Shown here in pieces: positions 51,234 through 60,120 of a stretch of 64,000 nucleotides of DNA (within the stretch, counting starts at the first letter, position 1; every line of letters starts with the position of its first letter). The stretch is taken from positions 2,992,001-3,056,000 of the forward strand of contig NC_015164.1 in NCBI RefSeq assembly GCF_000190575.1. Direction: 5' to 3'. A program made the translations under genes and the position numbers. This stretch comes from Phocaeicola salanitronis DSM 18170. Its GTDB lineage: Bacteria; Bacteroidota; Bacteroidia; Bacteroidales; Bacteroidaceae. A model generated the notes under the pieces. The model worked only from the letters and a program-made list of their open reading frames with translations, was not told the DNA's origin and did no database searches.

Positions 51234-52589
51234 ATGAACCAGACCCGAATACGACATACCTTCTTATATATGTGGCTCGTATGCCTTTTCCTCCTCACGC
51301 CCTTTGCGGCACAAGGAGCAAACACCGAGACCACTTTCCGCATTACCGTTCTCAAGACCAACGGAGAGCCTCAACCCGGAATGATTCTCAAAATATCGAG
51401 CCGAAGCCAGGAATACACCGGCGATGCACAAGGCGTCATCACGTTCCGATACGAAATAGAAGATTCGTACACCCGCACGGCATACCTGTATTTCCCCGCC
51501 GACCGGGAAAAATCGGTGGCATCCTTTACCCTGGAAGCCGGAAACGCCACGAAAACATTCTACTTGGACAGCCCTCAGGACATTGTCGCATACAAGCAAA
51601 GCCAGCAATTGTTCCCGATAGAAGGCTATGTCACAACGGCTTCGGGAGAGCCGATAACGGGTGCCGTGGTCAGCATCCAAGGGACCGGAAGGCAAGTCCT
51701 CACCGATGAAATCGGGCTTTTCCAGATTGACGCGGACTACAATCACCCGATACGGGTACGCGCCGACGGAATGGAAAACCAGTCCGTTTCCATCCAAGCC
51801 TTCCTTCAAAGCCCCAACGAGCCTTACACCATCGTAATGCAACGCAAAAACACCGGGCGCGTCTATGCCTCGGCAGAACAGATGCCCGAATATCCGGGCG
51901 GCATGAAAGCCTTCCAGCAATACCTGAAACGCAACCTGAAATACCCTCCCCAAGCCAAGCGGGACAGCATCGAAGGGGTAGTGGTTATCCAATTCATCGT
52001 GGAAAGAAACGGGCGTATCGCCTCGCCCGCCATCGTGCGGGGCCTGGAAGCAAGCATGGACACGGCAGCGCTGAACGCTATCCGGGAAATGCCCCGGTGG
52101 ATTCCGGCGAAAGACCATGGCATCACCGTGCGGTGCAAATACTCCGTCCCCGTCCAGTTCAAAATAGAACGCCCGAAACCCGTTCAGCCCAAGCCGCTCT
52201 TGGCAAGCAAGGACAGTATCCTGCATAAAGACAGCCTCTTGGCAGATTCACTTTTAACGGATTCCGTTGCAAGGGATTCCCTACGCATGAAAAAGCTGAC
52301 GCCCGACTCGTTGCGGACCGATTCGCTCCGGTTGCGCCCGGACTCTTTGCGTCTTTTGTCCGATTCCATCCGGATGCCGGACGATTCTTTGCGCCTAAAG
52401 AAAGACAGCCTCTTGGCACCTGCCGACTCGCTTATCGCGCCCAAAGATTCCCTGGCACAAACTCCGGACACACATGCCGAGCCTCAGAAACCCAAGAAAC
52501 GGAACATCTTCGTGCGCTTCTTCCGCTGGCTGTTCGGAATCAAGGACAAGCCGGAACAAACCCCTGCCGAAAAGCCCGCCGGGAACTGA
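51234..52589 (+). CDS. TonB C-terminal domain protein with Asp-Ser-Leu repeat tail
   Basis: This 451-residue exported protein has a signal peptide (about 1-28). A beta-sandwich (about 30-130) and a carboxypeptidase-regulatory-like domain (about 140-205) follow. Then comes a TonB-family C-terminal domain with YPGGMKAFQQYLKRNLKYPP and GVVVIQFIVERNG (about 218-315). The tail (about 322-407) consists of short units with the consensus K/R-x-D-S-L-x-x, about 14 DS[LIV] motifs in all. A basic-aromatic C-terminal stretch (RFFRWLFGIKDK) ends it. No function is known. ATG 51234 is chosen from the promoter position. Confidence 0.8.
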   Translation: MNQTRIRHTFLYMWLVCLFLLTPFAAQGANTETTFRITVLKTNGEPQPGMILKISSRSQEYTGDAQGVITFRYEIEDSYTRTAYLYFPADREKSVASFTLEAGNATKTFYLDSPQDIVAYKQSQQLFPIEGYVTTASGEPITGAVVSIQGTGRQVLTDEIGLFQIDADYNHPIRVRADGMENQSVSIQAFLQSPNEPYTIVMQRKNTGRVYASAEQMPEYPGGMKAFQQYLKRNLKYPPQAKRDSIEGVVVIQFIVERNGRIASPAIVRGLEASMDTAALNAIREMPRWIPAKDHGITVRCKYSVPVQFKIERPKPVQPKPLLASKDSILHKDSLLADSLLTDSVARDSLRMKKLTPDSLRTDSLRLRPDSLRLLSDSIRMPDDSLRLKKDSLLAPADSLIAPKDSLAQTPDTHAEPQKPKKRNIFVRFFRWLFGIKDKPEQTPAEKPAGN

Positions 52590-52597
52590 CGAAAACG

Positions 52598-52629
52598 CAT
52601 ACGCCTGCATCGGGCGATGCAGCCGTATG
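52598..52629. terminator. Strong hairpin after the TonB-domain gene
   Basis: CATACGCCTGCATCG (52598-52612) and CGATGCAGCCGTATG (52615-52629) form a 15-bp stem with one mismatch and a 2-nt loop. The T-run is short, so it is a weak or factor-dependent terminator. Confidence 0.6.
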
Positions 52630-52732
52630 TGTTTCCGCACGCAAGCGGACGCGCACGAGGCCTTACCCCGATAATGCCCAAAAAGTAGAAAAGAAAAAAC
52701 AAAAATTCCTCTTCTTGTTAACCAAAAAGGCG

Positions 52733-52740
52733 TATATTTG
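52733..52740 (+). promoter_or_regulatory. -7 box of the PL1-PL1-PL10-CE12/CE8 operon
   Basis: TATATTTG matches TAnnTTTG, 18 bp before the first pectate lyase start. A TTGTTA at 52715-52720 is a possible -33 region. Confidence 0.5.
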
Positions 52741-52757
52741 ATTCAAAAATATATACC

Positions 52758-54353
52758 ATGAAAATAGCAAGAACATTTGGGATGGCTATCGCCATCAGCT
52801 TTTTCCTTTTTACGGCTTGCTCGGATACAGCGCCGAAAGCAGAACCAGACCCACCGGGACAAGAAGAACCGGAGCCAGAACCGGAACCTGATCCGGAGCC
52901 GGACGAAGAAGAATTGCCCGACTATCCCGCTCCCGACCGGAGCGTAACCCCCGCCTTTCCTTATGCTTTCGGAGCCGGACGATTTACCTCCGGAGGAGCG
53001 GAAGGCAAGGTATATACCGTCACTTCCCTTGCCGATGACGGCTCTACGGGCACCTTGCGTTGGGCATTGAACCAATCGGGCAAGCGTACCATCGTCTTTG
53101 CCACGGGCGGACTTATCGAATTAAGCAAAGAGCTTAAAATCAATCATGGAGATGTAACCATTGCCGGACAAACCGCACCGGGAGGAGGCATCTGCCTGAA
53201 AGGGCATCCGGTTGTAGTAAATGCAGATAATGTCATCATACGGTTTATCCGTTTCCGCATGGGATCGGACAACCTAACGGAAGCCGAAGCCGACGGAGGT
53301 GATGCCGTGTGGGGCAGAGGATGGAAAAACATCGTGATAGACCATTGCTCGATGAGCTGGAGCACCGACGAGTGTGCCTCTTTCTATAACAACGAGAATT
53401 TCACCCTGCAATGGTGCATCATCAGCGAAAGCCTTACGCTCTCCGAGCATAGCAAAGGAAGGCATGGGTACGGAGGCATCTGGGGAGGAGAACCTGCCTC
53501 GTTCCACCATAACCTGCTGGCACACCATAGCAGCCGTACGCCCCGCCTTTCGGGAAGCCGCACCACAGGCAATCCCGATAAGGAGCAAGTCGACCTGCGG
53601 AATAACGTATTCTATAATTGGGGACCGACCAACGGAGGCTATGCGGGCGAAGGAGGCTCGTACAATTTCATCAACAACTATTACAAGCCGGGACCTTCCA
53701 CCTGTACGAAGAAAGGCATTGTCAACCGCATCTTCCAGCCTAACGGGGATGACGGAAACCAGCAAAACCCGAAAGGCGTATGGGGAATTTTCTACGTAAA
53801 CGGGAACTATTTCGATGATACCTGCCCCAACTTGCCCGAAAACTACAAAAAACTGATAGCGGAAGTCAATACAGATAACTGGTCGGGCATACATCCCAAT
53901 GAAAACAATTGCCCCTTGCCCGAAGGAGGCATCGAAGCCATCCGGTCGGGAGAAGCCTTCCTCATCACTCCCGATGCGGACGAATATACCCAACCGGCAC
54001 AAGATGCTTACGATTGGGTATTGGCTCATGCGGGAGCATCGCTCGTCCGGGATGAGGTAGACGCGCGTATTGTCGATAACGTGCGCCAAGGGAATTATAC
54101 CGCCGAGGGAAGCAACGGAAGTTCGAATGGATTGATAGACCGTGCCGAAGACGTAGGCGGATGGCCCGATTACGCACCGGGCACAGCTCCGGCAGACACG
54201 GACGGAGACGGCATGCCCGATGCATGGGAAGAAGAACAACACTTGAACCCGAACGATGCTTCGGACGGAGCCAAATACAACCTCAGCCCCTATTATACCA
54301 ACTTGGAGGTTTACCTGAATAGCTTAGTAGAAGATTTATATCCTAACCCTTAA
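52758..54353 (+). CDS. Pectate lyase, PL1 family, lipoprotein with acidic linker
   Basis: This 531-residue outer-membrane or surface lipoprotein has the lipobox FTAC (Cys at about 21). An acidic [15 protein letters not shown] linker (about 35-52) precedes a PL1 beta-helix. Family motifs are [52 protein letters not shown] (in part) and [13 protein letters not shown], which carries the catalytic-type Arg. A C-terminal [14 protein letters not shown] repeat is a calcium-binding element. The linker suggests surface display. It is the first gene of a four-gene pectin run. Confidence 0.92.
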   Translation: MKIARTFGMAIAISFFLFTACSDTAPKAEPDPPGQEEPEPEPEPDPEPDEEELPDYPAPDRSVTPAFPYAFGAGRFTSGGAEGKVYTVTSLADDGSTGTLRWALNQSGKRTIVFATGGLIELSKELKINHGDVTIAGQTAPGGGICLKGHPVVVNADNVIIRFIRFRMGSDNLTEAEADGGDAVWGRGWKNIVIDHCSMSWSTDECASFYNNENFTLQWCIISESLTLSEHSKGRHGYGGIWGGEPASFHHNLLAHHSSRTPRLSGSRTTGNPDKEQVDLRNNVFYNWGPTNGGYAGEGGSYNFINNYYKPGPSTCTKKGIVNRIFQPNGDDGNQQNPKGVWGIFYVNGNYFDDTCPNLPENYKKLIAEVNTDNWSGIHPNENNCPLPEGGIEAIRSGEAFLITPDADEYTQPAQDAYDWVLAHAGASLVRDEVDARIVDNVRQGNYTAEGSNGSSNGLIDRAEDVGGWPDYAPGTAPADTDGDGMPDAWEEEQHLNPNDASDGAKYNLSPYYTNLEVYLNSLVEDLYPNP

Positions 54354-54366
54354 TACCTTATTATAT

Positions 54367-55824
54367 ATGAACCTGAAAAGAGAACTCGGAACAGCCGCCT
54401 GCCTGATTGCGCTCTCGTTATGCGCCTTACCGGTATCAGCATCCACCGACCGCGTACCGGCATTCCCCGGAGCCGACGGTGCGGGGAAATATACTACCGG
54501 CGGAAGAGGCGGGAAAGTATATACCGTCAATTCCTTGAAAGACGACGGGTCGGAAGGCACGTTGCGCTGGGCAATCCGCAAGAAAGGGCCGCGCACCATC
54601 GTATTTGCCGTAAGCGGCATCATCGAACTGCAATCCCCGCTCTATATCAATAACGGAGACCTGACCATTGCCGGACAGACCGCTCCGGGCGACGGCATCT
54701 GCCTGAAAAACTATACGCTGGGAATCAAGGCAGACAACGTCATCATCCGCTTCATCCGTTCACGCATGGGAGCGGACATCAAGCAAAAAGGGAACGATGC
54801 CATGAACGGATTCAATAACCACCGGGACATCATCATCGACCATTGCTCGATGAGCTGGAGCACGGATGAATGTGCCACGTTCTACGATAACCGGAACTTC
54901 ACGATGCAATGGTGCATCGCCAGCGAAAGCCTGCTCAACTCCATCCACGAAAAAGGCAAGCACGGCTATGGAGGCATCTGGGGAGGACAGCCCGCCTCGT
55001 TCCACCACAATCTGCTGGCACATCACTCCAACCGCACGCCCCGCCTGTGCGGAAGCCGCTATACAGGCAAGCCCGAAGAAGAGCGGGTGGAATTGTTCAA
55101 CAATGTCATCTACAATTACGGAAGCGCCGGAGCATACGCGGGCGAAGGAGGTTCGTATAATTTCCTGAACAATTACTATAAGCCCGGTCCGTACACCGCT
55201 ACGGTCGCTTCGTATAAAAGGCTGTTTACCGCCTATTCCGATGACGGGAAGAACAACAATCCCCAAGGCACGCACGGCGTGTTCTACCTGAGCGGGAACT
55301 ACATGGATGGCTCATGCGCCAAGCTGAGCGAAAAGCAACGGAAAGACATGCAGAAGGTAAACAAGGACAATGCCGCAGGGCTGATATTGAAAGACAAGGC
55401 TGCGGACAAAGCTGCCTACCTGTCTGAAAAACCTTTCGACATTGCCGAACATACAACCCTCCAAGAGGCGGGCGAAGCCTATGAAGCCGTATTGCAATAC
55501 GCCGGAGCGTCTTTCAAGCGGGATGCATACGACCAACGCATCGCGGACGAGACCCGAAAAGGGACTTATACGTACGAAGGAAGCCACGGAAGCACAAACG
55601 GAATGATAGACCAGCCTGCGGACGTAGGCGGATGGCAAACCTATCAATCGGCTCCCGCCCCACTGGATAGCGATGCCGACGGAATGCCCGATGCCTGGGA
55701 GAAAGAACACGGACTGAACCCGAACGATGCATCGGACGCATCCGCATACGGTTTAGATACCGGTTATACCAACCTAGAAATGTACCTGAACGGGCTGGTA
55801 AACCATTTGTACCCCAAACTATAA
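54367..55824 (+). CDS. Secreted pectate lyase, PL1 family
   Basis: This 485-residue paralogue of the preceding gene has a signal peptide (about 1-25) and no lipobox or acidic linker. The beta-helix carries DGAGKYTTGGRGGKVY, ITIAGQ-type [30 protein letters not shown] and [28 protein letters not shown] calcium-binding repeat is near the C terminus. It starts 13 bp after the first PL1 gene. It is likely periplasmic or secreted, so it complements the lipoprotein form. Confidence 0.92.
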   Translation: MNLKRELGTAACLIALSLCALPVSASTDRVPAFPGADGAGKYTTGGRGGKVYTVNSLKDDGSEGTLRWAIRKKGPRTIVFAVSGIIELQSPLYINNGDLTIAGQTAPGDGICLKNYTLGIKADNVIIRFIRSRMGADIKQKGNDAMNGFNNHRDIIIDHCSMSWSTDECATFYDNRNFTMQWCIASESLLNSIHEKGKHGYGGIWGGQPASFHHNLLAHHSNRTPRLCGSRYTGKPEEERVELFNNVIYNYGSAGAYAGEGGSYNFLNNYYKPGPYTATVASYKRLFTAYSDDGKNNNPQGTHGVFYLSGNYMDGSCAKLSEKQRKDMQKVNKDNAAGLILKDKAADKAAYLSEKPFDIAEHTTLQEAGEAYEAVLQYAGASFKRDAYDQRIADETRKGTYTYEGSHGSTNGMIDQPADVGGWQTYQSAPAPLDSDADGMPDAWEKEHGLNPNDASDASAYGLDTGYTNLEMYLNGLVNHLYPKL

Positions 55825-55837
55825 ACGACCCTATACC

Positions 55838-58045
55838 ATGAAAAAGAACAGACTCGCCCTGCTTGTTTTGGGATTGGGCATGACAGGCTTTATGAACGCA
55901 CAAACAATCCCCTCCCTCGAAGGAGTAGCGGACGGCATCCATCACTGGAACCTGGAACATCCCGAACGCACGTACGCACGCTATGCTCCGGAACAATACA
56001 AGGAAATAGCGGATAACTTCATCGCATACCAGAACGAAGACGGAGGATGGCCCAAGAACATCGATTGGCTTGCCATACTTCCCACCGATTCGGTCTATCA
56101 GGCATTAAAAGAACGGTATAAGCGCAGTACGCTCGATAACCGGAACACGTATTCGCAAATCAACTACCTGGCACAAGTCTATACAAAGACAAAAGACTCC
56201 CGCTATAAGGCATCCGTACTTAAAGGGCTGGATTACCTGCTGAAAATCCAAAAGAAGAACGGCGGATGGCGAGGCTGGGACGTAGACGCCATCACCTATA
56301 ATGATGAAGTGACCACCGGTGTACTGGAACTTTTCCTGCACATCAATGAAGGCGACATCAACTATACATGGCTGGACGATGCCATGAAGAAAAGAATCTA
56401 CCAGGCGTTGCAAAAGGGCATCGACATCATCCTGCGCACCCAATACGTGCAAAACGGAACAAAAACCGTATGGGGACAACAGCATGATAACGAGACTTTA
56501 CTCCCCGTGCAGGCCCGCACATTCGAACTTCCCTCCTTGGTATCTACTGAAAGCTGCAGCGTATTAAAGTTCTTAATGGAGATTCCGCATCCTTCCGCAC
56601 AGGTGATAGAAGCGGTAAAAGCGGGAGTGGCATGGCTGGAGAAATCTGCCATTCAAGGCATCCGGATTGAAAAGGTTGAAATCAAACCCGACCAAATCAT
56701 CAATGCGGAATATCCCTACGACCTGAAAGTGGTGAAAGACAAGAAAGCCCCGCGCATCTGGGCACGCTTCTACGAGCTGGATACCAACAAGCCCTTTATG
56801 GCAAGACGGGACGGGACCAAAGTCTACCAGTTATCCGATGTAGACCCCGAACGCCGTACAGGCTACGACTGGTACACATACGCGCCCGAAGCTATCTTGA
56901 AACACTATCCGCAATGGCTGGCTATCGTAGAAGCGGAGCAGGCTTATGCCGGATACGAGGTACTGAACAACATGCCGGCTTTCTATCAACAATTGAAGCA
57001 AAGCCTGACCTATCCGCTGGCATGGGGAAATGCACCCGAAAAGGATTTCAACCGCTGGCGCGCCCAAGCACGCGAGAAATTATTGGAATGCATGCAGCCC
57101 GCTCCGCCTCAGGCGGATTTCGACATGAAGGTCATCGAAAGCGAACAGCGGGAAGGCTATACCGCACAGAAGATTGTGTTCAATGTATCCGGATATTCCC
57201 GTGTGCCGGCATACCTCCTTGTGCCGGAAGGCAAAGGCCCTTTCCCAGCCGTACTTCTCTTGCATGACCACGGCGCACACTTCACCATCGGAAAAGAAAA
57301 GATGGTGCGCCCGTTCAATGTATCAGAGACCGTCATGCAAGATGCAGACGACTGGGCTGTACGGTGTTATGACGGACAATATGTCGGCGATTTCCTTGCC
57401 CGGAACGGCTATGTCGTATTAGCCGTGGATGCCTTGTTCTGGGGCGAACGGGGCAGAAAAGAATATGCCGACTACGATGCCCAGCAGGCGTTGTCCGCCA
57501 ACCTTCTGCAAATGGGCATGTCCTTCGGAAGCCTCATCGCATGGGACGATATACGCAGTGCCGAATTCCTCAGTTCGCTTCCCAATGTGGACAAAGAGAA
57601 AGTAGGCACCATGGGATTCTCGATGGGAGCGCACCGTGCATGGATGACGATGGCGGCTACAGATGCGGTAAAAGCCGGAGCCGCCGTATGCTGGATGAAC
57701 ACCACCGATAGCCTGATGACCCTGACCAATAACCAGAACAAAGGAGGTTCGGCATACAGCATGATTATTCCGGACATACGGAGATACATGGACTATCCCC
57801 ATGTGGCAAGCATCGCCTGCCCGAAACCGATGTTGTTTACGAACGGTACCAAAGACAAGCTTTTCCCGATAGAAGGGGTCAAATCGGCATACGAAACCAT
57901 GCGCCAAGTATGGGAAAGCCAAGATGCCGGCGAACATTTCCAAACGAAGATATACGACCTGCCCCACTTCTGCAGCAAGGAAATCCAGCAGGCGATATTG
58001 GATTTTTTCAACAAAGAATTTCACGTCGGAAATATAAACAAGTAA
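55838..58045 (+). CDS. Bifunctional PL10 pectate lyase / alpha-beta hydrolase esterase
   Basis: A 735-residue secreted fusion. A signal peptide (about 1-21) precedes a PL10 (alpha/alpha) toroid (about 25-400) with NEDGGWPKNIDW, NGGWRGWDVDAITYNDEVTT (in part) and the catalytic-type Arg segment APRIWARFYELDTNKPF. Residues about 425-735 form an alpha/beta hydrolase with nucleophile Ser595 in GFSMGAHR, an Asp in NGTKDKLFP and a His in DLPHFCSKE. The esterase part resembles dienelactone hydrolase or acetyl esterases, and it may remove acetyl or methyl groups that block the lyase. Start is 13 bp after the PL1 gene. Confidence 0.88.
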   Translation: MKKNRLALLVLGLGMTGFMNAQTIPSLEGVADGIHHWNLEHPERTYARYAPEQYKEIADNFIAYQNEDGGWPKNIDWLAILPTDSVYQALKERYKRSTLDNRNTYSQINYLAQVYTKTKDSRYKASVLKGLDYLLKIQKKNGGWRGWDVDAITYNDEVTTGVLELFLHINEGDINYTWLDDAMKKRIYQALQKGIDIILRTQYVQNGTKTVWGQQHDNETLLPVQARTFELPSLVSTESCSVLKFLMEIPHPSAQVIEAVKAGVAWLEKSAIQGIRIEKVEIKPDQIINAEYPYDLKVVKDKKAPRIWARFYELDTNKPFMARRDGTKVYQLSDVDPERRTGYDWYTYAPEAILKHYPQWLAIVEAEQAYAGYEVLNNMPAFYQQLKQSLTYPLAWGNAPEKDFNRWRAQAREKLLECMQPAPPQADFDMKVIESEQREGYTAQKIVFNVSGYSRVPAYLLVPEGKGPFPAVLLLHDHGAHFTIGKEKMVRPFNVSETVMQDADDWAVRCYDGQYVGDFLARNGYVVLAVDALFWGERGRKEYADYDAQQALSANLLQMGMSFGSLIAWDDIRSAEFLSSLPNVDKEKVGTMGFSMGAHRAWMTMAATDAVKAGAAVCWMNTTDSLMTLTNNQNKGGSAYSMIIPDIRRYMDYPHVASIACPKPMLFTNGTKDKLFPIEGVKSAYETMRQVWESQDAGEHFQTKIYDLPHFCSKEIQQAILDFFNKEFHVGNINK

Positions 58046-58063
58046 AAATAGAAAGAGAGACTC

Positions 58064-59788
58064 ATGAAAAAGATTCATTTGTTTTGTGTAATGCTGGCAG
58101 TTCTGTTCCTGTCGGCATTCAAGTCCGATCGGGTTATCACCATATTCATGATCGGCGACTCTACCATGGCAAATAAGACGCTGGATGCCGGCAATCTCGA
58201 AAGAGGCTGGGGACATGTATTGGGAGGCTATTTCACCGAAGATGTCCGGGTAGACAATCATGCCTTGAACGGCAGAAGTTCGAAAAGCTTTATTGACGAA
58301 GGACATTGGGATGAAGTGGTCAGCAAAATCAAGCCGGGCGACTACGTATTCATCCAGTTCGGGCACAATGACGAAAAGCCCAAACCCGACCGGCACACCG
58401 ACCCGGGCACGACGTTCGATGAAAATCTCCGCAAGTTCGTACGCGAGACACGCGAAAAGGGAGGAATCCCCGTCTTGTTCAATTCCGTAGTACGCCGCAA
58501 TTTCGGGGAAAATCCCAATGCCATAGCCGCTGATGACTTCCGTCCCGAGAAAGCAGATGCGGTGGAAGAAGGCGATACGTTGATTGACACACACGGGAAA
58601 TACCTCGATTCTCCCCGCAACGTAGCAAAAGAAATGGATGTGGCATTCATCGACCTGAACAAAGCGACCAAAGAACTGGTAGAATCAATGGGCGTGGAAG
58701 GTTCGAAGAAACTCTTCATGTGGGTTCCTGCCGGAGTATCGCCCGCATGCCCCAAAGGCCGTCAGGACAATACACACTTTAATATTTACGGAGCACGTCA
58801 GGTTGCCAAACTTGCCGTGCAAGCCATCGAAAAACAAATCCCCGAACTGGGCAAATACGTGCGTTATTACGACTTCGTAGTGGCTAAAGACGGAAGCGGG
58901 GATTTCTTTACCGTGCAAGAAGCCATCAATGCCGTTCCGGATTTCCGCAAGAACAAACGTACCACGATTTTAGTACGGAAGGGAGAATACAAGGAGCGGG
59001 TCATCATTCCGGAATGCAAAATCAACATTTCCCTGATAGGTGAAGAAGGTGCCGTAATCACCGATGACAATTATGCTTCGAAGAAAAACATCTTCGGCGA
59101 TGAAATGTCTACTTCCGGTTCGTCTACGGTCTACATCTATGCCCCCGACTTCTATGCCGAGAACATCACATTTGCCAACACAGCCGGACGGGTAGGTCAA
59201 GCCGTAGCCTGCTTTGTAGACGGCGACCGTGCCTATTTCAAGAATTGCCGTTTCCTGGGCAATCAGGATACGCTCTATACATACGGAAAAGAGAGCCGCC
59301 AATATTATGAGAATTGCTACATCGAAGGCACGGTAGATTTCATCTTCGGCTGGAGCACCGCTTTATTTAAAGACTGCGAGATACGCAGCCTGGGCAATGG
59401 TTATGTAACGGCTCCCTCTACCGATCAGGGAAAACCTTATGGCTATGTATTCTGGAATTGCCGGCTGACCGCCGATGCCGAAGCGGACAAAGTATATCTT
59501 TCCCGTCCGTGGCGCCCATACGCGCAAGCTGTCTATATCCAATGCGAATTAGGCAAGCACATCGTGCCCGAAGGCTGGAACAACTGGGGCAAGGCATCGA
59601 ACGAGAAAACCGCTTTCTATGCCGAATACCAAAGCACCGGCGAAGGCGCCAATCCTGCCGCACGTGCTCCCTACAGCCACCAGTTGACCGATATCAGCAA
59701 ATATCAGCCCGAAAAGGTTCTGGCAGGCAATGACGGATGGAATCCCATCCAAAACGGAAATGCCCTGCTGACGAATATCAAACGATAA
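58064..59788 (+). CDS. Bifunctional CE12 rhamnogalacturonan acetylesterase / CE8 pectin methylesterase
   Basis: A 574-residue secreted fusion. A signal peptide (about 1-21) precedes an SGNH-type CE12 domain (about 25-260) with nucleophile Ser33 in GDSTM, the Gly/Asn blocks NGRSSKS and QFGHND, and the His in DNTHFN. From about residue 267 (VVAKDGSGDFFTVQEA) a CE8 pectinesterase follows, with LGNQDTLY, IEGTVDFIFG and SRPWRPYAQ supplying the Asp pair and Arg. It would remove both acetyl and methyl groups from pectin. It is the last gene of the run, 18 bp after the PL10 gene. Confidence 0.9.
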   Translation: MKKIHLFCVMLAVLFLSAFKSDRVITIFMIGDSTMANKTLDAGNLERGWGHVLGGYFTEDVRVDNHALNGRSSKSFIDEGHWDEVVSKIKPGDYVFIQFGHNDEKPKPDRHTDPGTTFDENLRKFVRETREKGGIPVLFNSVVRRNFGENPNAIAADDFRPEKADAVEEGDTLIDTHGKYLDSPRNVAKEMDVAFIDLNKATKELVESMGVEGSKKLFMWVPAGVSPACPKGRQDNTHFNIYGARQVAKLAVQAIEKQIPELGKYVRYYDFVVAKDGSGDFFTVQEAINAVPDFRKNKRTTILVRKGEYKERVIIPECKINISLIGEEGAVITDDNYASKKNIFGDEMSTSGSSTVYIYAPDFYAENITFANTAGRVGQAVACFVDGDRAYFKNCRFLGNQDTLYTYGKESRQYYENCYIEGTVDFIFGWSTALFKDCEIRSLGNGYVTAPSTDQGKPYGYVFWNCRLTADAEADKVYLSRPWRPYAQAVYIQCELGKHIVPEGWNNWGKASNEKTAFYAEYQSTGEGANPAARAPYSHQLTDISKYQPEKVLAGNDGWNPIQNGNALLTNIKR

Positions 59789-59866
59789 ACCTTATTCAGC
59801 ACAGAGCGCACACAAAGTACGGCTCATATTATAGTAAAACAAAACTGGTTTGCGAAAAATGGAATA

Positions 59867-59989
59867 GAACACAGAGACACAAAGGCACAGAGTTTTATTT
59901 ATTTGAGAGAACAGAGTTCACAGATCAAAAGTCTGACTCTGTGACCTTTGCCTTCTCTATATTCTCCGTGTCTCTGCGTCTCTGTGTTC
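59867..59989. repeat. Palindromic intergenic repeat, family B copy 3
   Basis: GAACACAGAGACACAAAGGC (from 59867) and its imperfect complement CTCCGTGTCTCTGCGTCTCT (from 59964) flank inner CACAGAG/CTCTGTG arms. It fills part of the gap between convergent pectin and AAA-like genes. Confidence 0.75.
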
Positions 59990-59999
59990 AATATAAACC

Positions 60000-60103
60000 T
60001 GTCACGCCCGTCACGCTGGATTTGTAATCCAGCGTAATTATACGTGCAGATTTGCAATCCGCATCATCAACTAATGGTTCCGGATTACAAATCCGGCGTA
60101 ATA
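60000..60103. repeat. Four-hairpin intergenic repeat, family C copy 3
   Basis: Hairpins GGATTTGTAATCC, AGATTTGCAATCC (imperfect) and GGATTACAAATCC, bordered by GTCACGC and GGCGTAAT. Together with family B copy 3 it fills the 332-bp gap between the CE12-CE8 gene and the AAA-like gene. No gene is seen there. Confidence 0.75.
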
Positions 60104-60120
60104 GAAGATATTCATTTAGC

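Noticed and set aside
57419..58594. 391-codon minus-strand frame under the PL10 and CE12 genes
   Set aside because: Antisense to two intact fusions with clear catalytic motifs; no domain or promoter supports it.
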